Positions 24,272 through 32,302 of a DNA stretch of 64,000 bases are shown one piece after another (within the stretch, counting starts at the first letter, position 1; the number at the start of each line of letters is the position of its first letter). Below the pieces are notes generated by a model. The model did no database searches. It was not told the DNA's origin and was given only the letters and a program-made list of their open reading frames with translations. The position numbers were made by a program, and so were the translations under genes. Location of the stretch: contig NZ_BDCJ01000018.1 in NCBI RefSeq assembly GCF_001613445.1, positions 1-64,000 of the forward strand, read 5' to 3'. Source of the DNA: Nocardia grenadensis NBRC 108939. GTDB lineage: Bacteria; Actinomycetota; Actinomycetes; Mycobacteriales; Mycobacteriaceae.

Positions 24272-24514
24272 TCAGTGATGGCGTGTGGAGGTGGTGGATT
24301 TGCTGGGCTTCTTCTTGCTCTTGTTCTTGCCGTCGCTGTCGGGCTCCCATTCGTAGCCGGGAGTCCCGTTCTCGCAGTATGAGTCGGCGACCTTGGTGTC
24401 GGTGGCGTCGAATTCACACCAGCGGTCGCTACTGCAGGCGACCGAGCCGAAGCCGGCCGCGAGGGCGATCACCACGGTGCCGGTGACAGTGCGCAGACGG
24501 GTGCCGGAATACAT
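24272..24514 (-). CDS. Small secreted hypothetical protein
   Basis: 80 residues with a signal peptide (about 1-25, TVVIALAAGFGSVACSS). The mature part is short, with three cysteines and a Lys/Ser-rich tail (GKNKSKKKPSKSTTST). The cysteine after SVA could be a lipid site, but the lipobox is weak. AGGAGAGA precedes the ATG at 24514. It lies 46 nt after the start-to-end run of the EEP-type gene on the same strand and may be co-transcribed. No family is recognised. Confidence 0.6.
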   Translation of the reverse strand: MYSGTRLRTVTGTVVIALAAGFGSVACSSDRWCEFDATDTKVADSYCENGTPGYEWEPDSDGKNKSKKKPSKSTTSTRHH

Positions 24515-24560
24515 ATTCTCTCCTGGGTCTTTCGTGGGAAGGGTGACCGCGGACAGCGGA

Positions 24561-25508
24561 TCAGGGAGTGAGCCGGAGGCGGGCCACAACGGCACGATGG
24601 TCCGAACCCGCGAGGGTGAATGTACTGATGTGCTCGGTAGTGCCGCCGGATACCAGAATATGATCGATACCGATCAGCGGACCCCAGGCTCGGTCGGCCG
24701 GATAGGTGAGCAGCCGGCCCGCACCGGCCTGTTCGGCGGCGGCGGCGAAATCGCCGCTCACCAGGCGACGGAAGGCCATGTGGTCACTGGTCGCGTTGAA
24801 ATCGGCGCCGACGACCGCCGGTTCCGGTGATGCGCGCAGGATGGTGTCGACGGCGCTCATCTCCTTCGCCCAGACCGCGGCGTCCGCGGTCGGCGGGAGC
24901 GGGTGGAATGCGTGGACCGCGACGGATCCGAGGGCGGGATGGGTGAGCGTCGCGGACAGGTTGCCGAGCACGAACTCCTGGTGCCGGACCGGATCCGAGA
25001 GCGGGAACCGGCTGTAGATACCGGTACCTCCGCCGCCGGGGCCCGGGTCCAGATAGTTGTACGGGAGCACAGTGCCGAGACCGGCCGCGGCCAGGGCATC
25101 GACTGCCTCGGGCGTGAGTTCGTCCACGGTGAGCACATCGACGCCACGCTCCCGGACCGCGGTCACGAGGCCGGTCGTATCCGCTCGGCCGAACAGTAGA
25201 TTCGATTGCAGCACGGTCAGTTCGACGCCGGTCGCGGCGCGGCTGTCCGGAACGAACAGCGGCAGCTGGGTCCACAGCACACCGGCGAGTACGATCACTG
25301 CCGCCGCGGCGCTGCGCCATCCGCGCGCGGCCAGGAAGAACAGCAGGGCTGCCACGGCGCCCAGCATCAGATACGTCGCGCCCGCGGCCAGCAGGATCAG
25401 TTCCCGCCGCTGCCAGCCCCCGAGATGGAGAGCCAGACCGAAGGTCCCGGCCAGCAGCACACACCATCCCGCGCCGAGCAGCACCCGGCGGACAACTCCG
25501 TGCGTCAT
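24561..25508 (-). CDS. Membrane-anchored endonuclease/exonuclease/phosphatase family protein
   Basis: 315 residues. Residues 8-85 contain three hydrophobic helices; the rest is an EEP domain facing outward. Motifs: LTVLQSNLLFG (Asn), TVDELTPEA (metal-binding Glu), GTGIYSRFPL, a catalytic His in AFHPLPP, VVGADFNATSDH (DxN), GIDHIL and GSDHRAVVA. The full set of EEP active-site residues is present. Similar actinobacterial proteins are annotated as endonuclease/exonuclease/phosphatase proteins of unknown substrate (nucleic acid, phospholipid or phosphoinositide). Start is the ATG at 25508. Confidence 0.88.
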   Translation of the reverse strand: MTHGVVRRVLLGAGWCVLLAGTFGLALHLGGWQRRELILLAAGATYLMLGAVAALLFFLAARGWRSAAAAVIVLAGVLWTQLPLFVPDSRAATGVELTVLQSNLLFGRADTTGLVTAVRERGVDVLTVDELTPEAVDALAAAGLGTVLPYNYLDPGPGGGGTGIYSRFPLSDPVRHQEFVLGNLSATLTHPALGSVAVHAFHPLPPTADAAVWAKEMSAVDTILRASPEPAVVGADFNATSDHMAFRRLVSGDFAAAAEQAGAGRLLTYPADRAWGPLIGIDHILVSGGTTEHISTFTLAGSDHRAVVARLRLTP

Positions 25509-25719
25509 ACCCGTAAACCTATCGGGCGCACTCGAGAGAACCTTGCGAAGTTCTTGCGGCGAAGCTCATCCGGCCCGCGCTACCTCGGTTCGGTGCACGC
25601 CGACCGGATCGCATCCGCGATAGTCCGGCGCGCGAAACCGTACGCCGACCGCGCGACCGGAGCCGCGACCGGCAGTCGGAGCACCGGAACCGAGTGGGCC
25701 GGCTACCTGCGATCGGCGT

Positions 25720-26547
25720 TCAGAGCGTCCCCCCGGCATCGATCTGCTGGGTGGTCCCGGTGATGTAGCGGCCGTCGTCGGAGACCAGATGCAGCACCGT
25801 GGCGGTGATGTCCTCCGGCTCGAGGGCCACCACCGGGAGCCGGTTCAGCGTGCGGGCCGCCTCTTCGAAGTCGGCGCGGTCCGGGTTCGGCAGATCCGGC
25901 CGGAACAGGCGGTAGGTGGCGTCGTTGAGGATCATGGGGGTGGCGACGGTGGTCGGATGCACCGTGTTCACCCGGATATCGTGCGGGGCGAGTTCTTTGG
26001 CGAGCACCTTCATCAGCATCACCAGGCCGGCCTTGGCCGCCGAATAGTGCGCGGTGTTCTCGTTGACGTGGAACGCGGCCAGCGAACTCGTGATCACCAC
26101 GGAGCCACCGCGGCCGCCCTCGATAATGTGCGGAACAGCGGCCTTGAGCGATTTCCACACCCCGGTGAGGTTGATATCGATCATGTCCTGCCAGACGTCT
26201 TCGCTCATCTCCAGCGTCGGGGCCGGACTGGAGATCCCGGCATTGGCGACGACGATATCCAGCCGCCCGAATTCCGCCACCCCCGCCGAGACCGCCGCGG
26301 TCAGGGCGGCGAGATCACGGACATCGGCGTCCCGGGCGACGATACGGCGACCGGTGGCCTCCACCAGGCGGACGGTCTCCGCGAGGTCGGCGGCATCGGC
26401 CAGCGGGTACGGAACAGTAGCGACCTCGGCCGTGGTGTCGACGGCGATGATATCGGCCCCCTCCTGCGCAAAACGTACTGCGTGGGAGCGCCCCTGGCCC
26501 CGCGCGGCCCCCGTGACGAATGCGGTCTTGCCATTCAATTTGCCCAT
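25720..26547 (-). CDS. Mycofactocin-type SDR family oxidoreductase
   Basis: A 275-residue short-chain dehydrogenase with cofactor motif VTGAARGQGRSHAVRFAQEG, the NAG motif (VVANAGISSP), catalytic Ser (VITSSLAAF) and YxxxK (HYSAAKAG). The GxGRSHA sequence after the glycine motif and the insertion after the VDTTAEV strand mark the mycofactocin-coupled SDR group, in which NAD is held tightly and re-oxidised by mycofactocin. The ATG at 26547 has GGAG 8 nt ahead. It is divergent from the P450 at 26784. The alcohol substrate is unknown. Confidence 0.85.
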   Translation of the reverse strand: MGKLNGKTAFVTGAARGQGRSHAVRFAQEGADIIAVDTTAEVATVPYPLADAADLAETVRLVEATGRRIVARDADVRDLAALTAAVSAGVAEFGRLDIVVANAGISSPAPTLEMSEDVWQDMIDINLTGVWKSLKAAVPHIIEGGRGGSVVITSSLAAFHVNENTAHYSAAKAGLVMLMKVLAKELAPHDIRVNTVHPTTVATPMILNDATYRLFRPDLPNPDRADFEEAARTLNRLPVVALEPEDITATVLHLVSDDGRYITGTTQQIDAGGTL

Positions 26548-26783
26548 GAAATACTCCGTATCCCGCGCTGTATCTGCACTTTTGCCGCAACTCGACAATA
26601 TGACACCAACTGTCGAAAGTCGATCATCGATATGCCCATTCACGGCAACCCGCGCGCAACCTTCCCGACGGAGAATGTCCTATGATCTTGGTGCCCGCAG
26701 CGCAGCGGACCGGCCGAAACAGTTCCCGGGCCAACGTCTCTGCACCGCCCTGCCGTTGGCTGCCGATATGCTTGGAGCACGCC

Positions 26784-28022
26784 ATGATCACGCCGCCAGA
26801 CCCCGTGCCAGCACTCTCGGGACCCGGTCGAGGCGACGAAGAGCGATATCCGCTGCACTCCGCCGAATTCACCGCCGACCCGCACCGCGCCTATCAGGAG
26901 ATGCGGGAACGTCACGGCGCCCTGGTGCCGGTGGAACTGGCGCCCGGTGTCCCCGCCACCTTGGTGATCGGATACCGCGCCGCCCTGCGCATTCTCAACG
27001 ACCCGGCCCGGTTTCCCGCCGATCCCCGCCACTGGGAGAAAACCGTCCCCGCCGACTGCCCGGTGCTGCCGGTACTGCAGTACCGGCCGAACGCACCGCG
27101 CAGTGCCGGCGCCGAGCACACGCGCTACCGGGGTGCCGTCACCGCGGCGCTGGCCGGGGTGGACCTGCACCGGCTGCGCGATACCGTCGAACGCGTCGCG
27201 GCACAGCTGATCAATACGTTCTGCGAGTCCGGTTCGGCCGATCTGGTCGCCCAGTACGCCTTTCCGCTGACCTTCGAGGTCATCAACACGATGCTCGGCT
27301 GCCCACCCGAGATCAGCGACCGCGCCGCCGCCGCGACGGCCGCCATCTTCGACGGCGTCGACTCCGAGAAGGGCAATCTGATGTTCGGCGAGGCGGTGCA
27401 GGAACTGGTGGACGCCAAACGCGCCGAACCCGGCGACGATGTCACCACCCGGCTCCTGCACCACTCCGCGGCGCTCGACGCGAACGAGATGACCCACCAG
27501 GTGGTGGCCCTCTACGGCGTCGGCATGGGGCCGATGCAGAGCCTGATCATCAACACGCTGTGCTTGATCCTCACCGACGAGAGGTTCGCCGACGAGATGC
27601 TCGGCGGCGCGCTGGCGACCCGCGACGCGCTCGACGACGTGCTGTTCGACGATCCGCCGCTACCCAACGCGAGCGTCACCTATCCGCGGCAGCCCACCCT
27701 GGTCGACGACGTCTGGCTGCCGGCCCACCAGCCGGTGGTGATCAGCCTCGCCGGGTGCAACAGGGATCCGGAGATCGGGACCGGCCACCACACCGGCAAC
27801 CGGTCGCATCTGGCCTGGGGCGCCGGCCCACACGCCTGCCCGGCCCAGCCGACAGCGTATCTGATCGCGCAAGAGGCCATCGACCAGTTGCTCGACGCGC
27901 TGCCCGAGCTGCGGCTCGCGGTCCCGGTGGCGGAACTGGTCTGGCGGCCGGGCGTCCTGCACCGCACCCTCGCCGCCCTACCGGTCACCTTCCCGCCCAC
28001 ACCACCGCTGCCGGTGGGCTGA
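26784..28022 (+). CDS. Cytochrome P450 lacking the EXXR motif (CYP157-like)
   Basis: A 412-residue P450. The haem loop HLAWGAGPHACPAQPTAYLI provides the axial cysteine near residue 351. Two normally conserved features are altered: the I-helix reads VVALYGVGMGPMQSL instead of A/GGxxT, and the K-helix reads DALDDVLFDD where E-x-x-R should stand, so both Glu and Arg are missing (about residue 285). The CYP157 family of Streptomyces is known to lack EXXR in the same way. GGAG lies 8 nt before the ATG at 26784. No ferredoxin or conservon genes are adjacent. It may be an unusual monooxygenase or a non-catalytic haem protein. Confidence 0.85.
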   Translation: MITPPDPVPALSGPGRGDEERYPLHSAEFTADPHRAYQEMRERHGALVPVELAPGVPATLVIGYRAALRILNDPARFPADPRHWEKTVPADCPVLPVLQYRPNAPRSAGAEHTRYRGAVTAALAGVDLHRLRDTVERVAAQLINTFCESGSADLVAQYAFPLTFEVINTMLGCPPEISDRAAAATAAIFDGVDSEKGNLMFGEAVQELVDAKRAEPGDDVTTRLLHHSAALDANEMTHQVVALYGVGMGPMQSLIINTLCLILTDERFADEMLGGALATRDALDDVLFDDPPLPNASVTYPRQPTLVDDVWLPAHQPVVISLAGCNRDPEIGTGHHTGNRSHLAWGAGPHACPAQPTAYLIAQEAIDQLLDALPELRLAVPVAELVWRPGVLHRTLAALPVTFPPTPPLPVG

Positions 28023-28082
28023 AGCGCGGTCCCGCGCAGGTGACCCGATCGAGCGTCCGTTCTTCCGCGGCGGGGCCCTCGG

Positions 28083-28490
28083 CTACCGCGCGTCGGTACT
28101 CGCGGCGATCGCCTCGCTCTGGATCCGGTCGAACTGCGCGCTCATGGCCTCGGCCAAAGCGGTCGCTGCCGAGAGCGGACGCACCATCACCATGAAATCG
28201 TCGATCATGCCGTCTTCGTCGACGTGCAGGAAATCGCAGCCGGTGAGCCGCTTACCCGCGACCGTCGCTTCGAATACCAGCGCATGGTCGCGGCCGCCGG
28301 GGTCGGCGATCTCCCGGATGTAGCGGAAATCCTCGAAAACGCGGAGCACACCGCGCAGGATGGCCGCGGTGATGGGTTTGCCCGGATACGGCTTGTACGC
28401 CACCGGGCTGGTAAACACCACATTGTCGGCCAGCAGTGCCTCGATGGCGGCGGAATCGCGCTCCTCCACGGCCTTGCGGAACGGATGCAT
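28083..28490 (-). CDS. SnoaL/NTF2-like protein
   Basis: A 135-residue single-domain protein of the NTF2-like superfamily. It opens with HPFRKAVEERDSAAIEALLA and FTSPVAYKPYPGK and ends in a helix. Family members include polyketide cyclases, limonene-epoxide hydrolases and ketosteroid isomerases, so the function cannot be named. The ATG at 28490 has AGG 7 nt upstream. It converges on the P450 gene with a 60-bp gap. Confidence 0.8.
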   Translation of the reverse strand: MHPFRKAVEERDSAAIEALLADNVVFTSPVAYKPYPGKPITAAILRGVLRVFEDFRYIREIADPGGRDHALVFEATVAGKRLTGCDFLHVDEDGMIDDFMVMVRPLSAATALAEAMSAQFDRIQSEAIAASTDAR

Positions 28491-28800
28491 GCGGAAACCT
28501 CGCCCACTCGATATGCCGGCCGGACCTTGGCCGACCGATGCCTTGTGAACGCTAACCAGATTGCCCACCGATGTCCACGGTCGAGCCCACCGGCCGCACT
28601 CATCCGCCCCGACCTACGCGGGCGCCGACATACCGATCGAACTCCACGCGAAACCGGTCCGGCTCCCGGGGGTCGAGAACAGCTCGGCACGCGGCCATGC
28701 ACCGAAACGGTCGTGCCGGGCGGGTGTTCTCGCAACGAGCGCATCGAACGCTCGGGCGGCGCGGAGAGCTCGGCGAATGACCACCCGCCGGTCCGCGGAT
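28491..28800. other. 310-bp intergenic stretch, no gene seen
   Basis: The space between the SnoaL-like gene and the PPOX gene (both minus strand) has no frame with a plausible start and family pattern. It should hold the promoter of the SnoaL-like gene. Confidence 0.4.
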
Positions 28801-29193
28801 TCAGTCCGCGGTACCCGTCCGGCGCGTGATCGCGATCCCGACCGACCCGTCGGCCCCGCGCAGCAGTTTGTGACCGCGGATCATCAGCTTGCCGATGAGA
28901 CCGTATTTCCGGCCCACGACCTCCCGGGTGCGCTCGGTGCCCGCGGCGTCCAGGATCTCGGCGGCACCGGGCAGTACCTCCCCGCCCTTCGTGCGGCCCC
29001 GACTGTCCGAGATCTGTAGGGTGACCTCGGGGTTGCGGCGGATCCGCTTGACCTTCCAGGAGGCCGGGTTCGTCCACACGAGCAGACGGTCGCCGTCGGG
29101 CGCCACCCAGACCGGGGCCCCGACGGGCGAGCCGTCCTTCTTGTAGGTGGTCAGGGAAACGTACTTGGCCTGCGCCAGCTGGTCCCAGCTCAT
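28801..29193 (-). CDS. PPOX-class F420-dependent oxidoreductase
   Basis: A 130-residue split-barrel protein, paralogous to the one at 684-1085. It has KYVSLTTYKKDGSPVGAPVW and WKVKRIRRNPEVTLQ, then VVGRKYGLIGKLMI. The extended basic loop before NPEV is typical of F420-binding members. It probably reduces an unknown small molecule with F420H2 in the cytoplasm. It lies 31 nt before the MFS exporter stop on the same strand but is transcribed after it, so the two may be co-transcribed. Confidence 0.85.
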   Translation of the reverse strand: MSWDQLAQAKYVSLTTYKKDGSPVGAPVWVAPDGDRLLVWTNPASWKVKRIRRNPEVTLQISDSRGRTKGGEVLPGAAEILDAAGTERTREVVGRKYGLIGKLMIRGHKLLRGADGSVGIAITRRTGTAD

Positions 29194-29224
29194 TGCTACA
29201 CGGTATGCCGACCGCGGTCACGCG

Positions 29225-30697
29225 TCACGGATCGCCTGCCGGAATTTCCACGGCCTCCGGTTCGTCGCGCGGGGCCGGTCGCGGGCGGGCTCGCAGGACG
29301 AGCGCGCCGAGGAGTGCGGCCGCCGCAGTGAACCCGGCGCCCACCCACGCTCCTATCGATACCGCGTCGGTGAACGCGGACTTCGCGACGTCGGAATATC
29401 CGAGTTCGAAGGCGGCGCCGATGGATTCGCGCGCGGCCGTGGGCGCGTCGACCGGCATCCGCGCGGTGAAGACTCCGGCGAGCACACTGCCCAGGATGGC
29501 GATACTCAACGCCATACCCACTTGCTGGAGAGTGTCGTTCAGGGCCGAGCCGACACCCGCGTGCCGCAGCGGGATGGCGTTCATGATGGCGGTATAGGCG
29601 GCCGGGCCGGCCAGGCCGCCGCCGATGCCCATGACCAGCATGGCGATCAGTACCCACAGATATCCGGTACCGACGGCCAGTATCGCGAAGGCGGCGGCCA
29701 TGACGGACAATCCCGCCACGATCAGCGTCTTGTTCGCGAGGTTCTTGCCCAGGGTCGCGCCGAGACCGTTGCACACCGCGCCGGCCAGCGCGTAGGGCAG
29801 GAGCGCGAGACCCGCTTTCATCGGCCCGTAGCCGAGGACGAACTGCAGATACTGGGTGAGCATCAGCATGACAGCGCCCATCCCGAACACCATCAGCAGC
29901 ACCGTGGCGCAGGTGCCGGTGAAATCGCGGTTTGCGAACAGTCCCAGCGGCAGCATCGGATGCTCCTGCCCACGCTCCCACCGCACGAAGGCGGCGGCTG
30001 AGACGACCGCCAGGATCAGCACCGGAAAGTTCCATTCGCGCTCGATGACGAGGTACACGCTCGAGGTGAGCGCGAGGATCGACAGCACCACGCCCACCGC
30101 ATCGATGGGGCGCCGTGCGCCGGTGGTCTCCGGCATCAGCACCAGGGCCGCGGCGATCGCCAGCCCGGCCACCGGAATGTTCAGCAGGAACACCGAACCC
30201 CACCAGTAGTGCTGGAGCAACAGACCGCCCAGCGTCGGGCCGGCGACGATACCGAGGATCGACACCGTGGACCAGGCGGCCAGGGCCATCCGGCGTTCGC
30301 CCTCGTCGAATGTGGTCATCAGGATCGACAGCGTCGAGGGCATCAGCAGAGCGCCGCCCACGCCCATGACGGCCCGGGCGGCGACTACCTGCCACGGCGC
30401 GGTGGCCAGGACCGCGGCCAGCGAACCCACCCCCAGCACGATCAGGCCGAGGATCAGCATCAGCCGCCGGCCGAACCGGTCGGACAGACTACCCGCGGTG
30501 AGCAGCAGACCGGCGAAGACCAGCACATAGGCGTCCAGGATCCACTGGATATCGGAAGGGGTCGCGTCGAGCTCCCGGATCAGCGAGGGGATCGCGATGG
30601 TGAGCACGGTGCTGTCGATCATGAGCACCAGCAACGCGAGGCACAGCGCCGCGAGGATCAGCCAGCGACGGGGATCTCGTACAGTGTTCGATTCCAC
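29225..30697 (-). CDS. MFS drug exporter, DHA2 (EmrB/QacA) family
   Basis: A 490-residue membrane protein with about fourteen hydrophobic helices. MIDSTVLTIAIPSLIRELDA in helix 1 is the DHA2 motif, and DRFGRRLMLILG is the loop 2-3 motif A. It should export hydrophobic or cationic drugs using the proton gradient. The start is taken as GTG at 30697. No ribosome-binding site precedes it and a TACAGT -10 box lies 6 nt upstream, implying a leaderless mRNA. The promoter lies within the inverted repeats shared with the divergent TetR gene, the likely repressor. Confidence 0.9.
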   Translation of the reverse strand: MESNTVRDPRRWLILAALCLALLVLMIDSTVLTIAIPSLIRELDATPSDIQWILDAYVLVFAGLLLTAGSLSDRFGRRLMLILGLIVLGVGSLAAVLATAPWQVVAARAVMGVGGALLMPSTLSILMTTFDEGERRMALAAWSTVSILGIVAGPTLGGLLLQHYWWGSVFLLNIPVAGLAIAAALVLMPETTGARRPIDAVGVVLSILALTSSVYLVIEREWNFPVLILAVVSAAAFVRWERGQEHPMLPLGLFANRDFTGTCATVLLMVFGMGAVMLMLTQYLQFVLGYGPMKAGLALLPYALAGAVCNGLGATLGKNLANKTLIVAGLSVMAAAFAILAVGTGYLWVLIAMLVMGIGGGLAGPAAYTAIMNAIPLRHAGVGSALNDTLQQVGMALSIAILGSVLAGVFTARMPVDAPTAARESIGAAFELGYSDVAKSAFTDAVSIGAWVGAGFTAAAALLGALVLRARPRPAPRDEPEAVEIPAGDP

Positions 30698-30733
30698 TCG
30701 CACACTGTACGACCAAATCGAACAGCGTACGAG
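30676..30733. promoter_or_regulatory. TetR operator and overlapping divergent promoters
   Basis: TCGTACAGTGT (30677-30687) pairs perfectly with ACACTGTACGA (30702-30712). The wider element CTCGTACAGTGTTCGATT (30676-30693) recurs inverted at 30715-30733 with two mismatches. Three half-sites thus cover both promoters. Putative -10 boxes are TACAGT (minus, 30709-30704) for the exporter and TAGGAT (plus, 30740-30745) for the regulator, each 6 nt from a GTG start. The TetR protein encoded at 30752 is the likely ligand. Confidence 0.7.
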
Positions 30734-30751
30734 TGGGATTAGGATCGACCT

Positions 30752-31501
30752 GTGACCGAGCAGTTCAGAAGTGTGTGGACCCGTGCACCCCGCCGGACCC
30801 GGGCCTCGGGCGGCCTGAGCCGGGACCAGATCGTGCGCGCCGCGGTGACCGTCTTGGACAAGGACGGTCTCGAGGCGCTCAGCATGCGCAGACTCGGTGC
30901 CGAACTCGGCGCGGGGGCCACCAGCCTGTACTGGCATGTCGCGAACAAGAACGAACTCCTCGAACTGGCCTTGGACGAGATCTGGGGTTCGATCGACGAC
31001 GGTGGCCTGGAATCCGCCTCCGGCCTGCGCGAACTGCTCAGCACCTTCGCCTACAACTTCCGCGGTGCGCTGCTCTCGCATCCGTGGGCGGCGACACTCA
31101 TCGGCCAGATCCCCAGTCTCGGCCCGCAGGCCTTCCGGCTGACCGACCGTTTGCGCCGGGCCTTCACCGAAGCGGGCTTCCGCGGCTTCGACGTCTACCT
31201 GGCCAGCGGCACCGTCACCAGTTTCGTACTCGGCCAGGTCGTGCCGTTGATCGCGATGGAGAAAGCCCACGGTGGGCCCGTCGACGCGAGCCGGGTACGA
31301 CGGATACTGGACGAACTCAGCGCGGACTATCCGCAGATGCGTGACGACTACCGGGCGTTCATGCCCGAGGATTCCACGGTCGGCAATGCGCTCGGCTTCG
31401 ATTTCGGGCTGCTGTGCCTGCTGGACGGGTTGGAGGCCCGGCTACGCGACCGGCAATCCACACCGCCCACGGACGTGGACGAACCCCACCCCCGTCGCTG
31501 A
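30752..31501 (+). CDS. TetR family regulator of the divergent exporter
   Basis: A 249-residue TetR-type repressor. The HTH spans about residues 22-68 (LSRDQIVRAAVTVLDKDGLE, then GAGATSLYWHVANKNELLEL). The C-terminal domain resembles TetR_C_1, the tetracycline-repressor-like ligand domain. It is divergent from an efflux pump and preceded by a palindromic operator, so it probably represses the pump until a drug binds. GTG at 30752 follows a TAGGAT box by 6 nt, again suggesting leaderless translation. The N-terminal Arg-rich arm may contact DNA. Confidence 0.9.
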   Translation: MTEQFRSVWTRAPRRTRASGGLSRDQIVRAAVTVLDKDGLEALSMRRLGAELGAGATSLYWHVANKNELLELALDEIWGSIDDGGLESASGLRELLSTFAYNFRGALLSHPWAATLIGQIPSLGPQAFRLTDRLRRAFTEAGFRGFDVYLASGTVTSFVLGQVVPLIAMEKAHGGPVDASRVRRILDELSADYPQMRDDYRAFMPEDSTVGNALGFDFGLLCLLDGLEARLRDRQSTPPTDVDEPHPRR

Positions 31502-31806
31502 CGACCGGCTGGCCGCAATCGGCAGGCCGGCGTAAGCGCACTTCGGCAAGGGCTCGGCCGCTGTTGTGCCAGTCACGGTGTGGTCTCGGCAAGATCGAAT
31601 ATCACATATTCGCCAAGATCGGTTTTCCCGGGATGCGGCGCCGCCCGCGGGGCTTCTAGGCTCGCGGAGAGCCGCCGCCGCTCCCCAGTGACCAGGTGCG
31701 GCCCATCCGGACACGGCGTCACGGCGACGCCTACCGACTCGACCGGCCAACGGCGTGCCGGCACCGATAACGCGCCCCGAGCGCCGACGACCCCGAAGGA
31801 CCTCCT
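31502..31806. other. 305-bp intergenic region with a perfect palindrome
   Basis: No gene is seen. CGAATAT (31596-31602) and ATATTCG (31606-31612) form a perfect 7-bp inverted repeat with a CAC loop, framed by two GCAAGATCG/GCCAAGATCG copies. It is the AT-richest spot in the gap and lies about 200 bp upstream of the secreted-protein gene. It could be an operator for a repressor encoded elsewhere. Confidence 0.4.
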
Positions 31807-32298
31807 GTGAAGAAAACCGTCCTGGCCGCCGCTGCCGTCGTTCTACCGCTCCTCTCCGTCACCGCCGCGGGCGCCGAACCGGTCCCGGTGCTCCCCGAAC
31901 CGCCGGTGGCGGCCGCGCAGGATCAGGTTCCTTCCGGGCCGCTCGGGACAACGTTCCCGGTCCGGACCGGAGGAGATATGTCCATCACGGTCGACCCCGC
32001 CGACGCGGTGGTCGAGCCGCGCGCCGACGGCCAGCGCGTGCTGGTGTACGACGTGACCGCCGAGCAGACTGCGGGCAACCCCTATTTCCTGCCGACTCTC
32101 GACCTGCGCATGGTGACCGCCGACGGTACGACGGTGTATCCGCTCACCGATGTCCCCGGCGAATACCCGGCCGGGTTCCTCGAGCCGGGACAGCCCCGCC
32201 ACGGGCTGGTGGCCTTCGGCATCGACCACCAGCAGACACCGGACCGGATCATCTTCGCCACCAGCGACTACTTCGTGCAGAGCAGTTGGACCCTCTGA
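31807..32298 (+). CDS. Secreted beta-rich protein of unknown function
   Basis: 163 residues with a clear Sec signal peptide (KKTVLAAAAVVLPLLSVTAA, probable AxA cleavage after AGA near residue 23). The mature part begins with a Pro-rich linker and continues as a predicted beta-sandwich (GGDMSITVDPADAVV, RVLVYDVTAEQTA), reminiscent of DUF4352 or MPT63-type immunoglobulin-like secreted proteins of mycobacteria. AAGGA lies 7 nt before the GTG at 31807. It ends 4 bp before the cobN stop on the opposite strand. No enzymatic motif is visible. Confidence 0.75.
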   Translation: MKKTVLAAAAVVLPLLSVTAAGAEPVPVLPEPPVAAAQDQVPSGPLGTTFPVRTGGDMSITVDPADAVVEPRADGQRVLVYDVTAEQTAGNPYFLPTLDLRMVTADGTTVYPLTDVPGEYPAGFLEPGQPRHGLVAFGIDHQQTPDRIIFATSDYFVQSSWTL

Positions 32299-32302
32299 TC
32301 GG

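Noticed and set aside
26784..28022. Assignment of the P450 to a conservon (kinase, roadblock, DUF742, GTPase, P450)
   Set aside because: None of the other conservon genes is adjacent; only the EXXR loss resembles CYP157.
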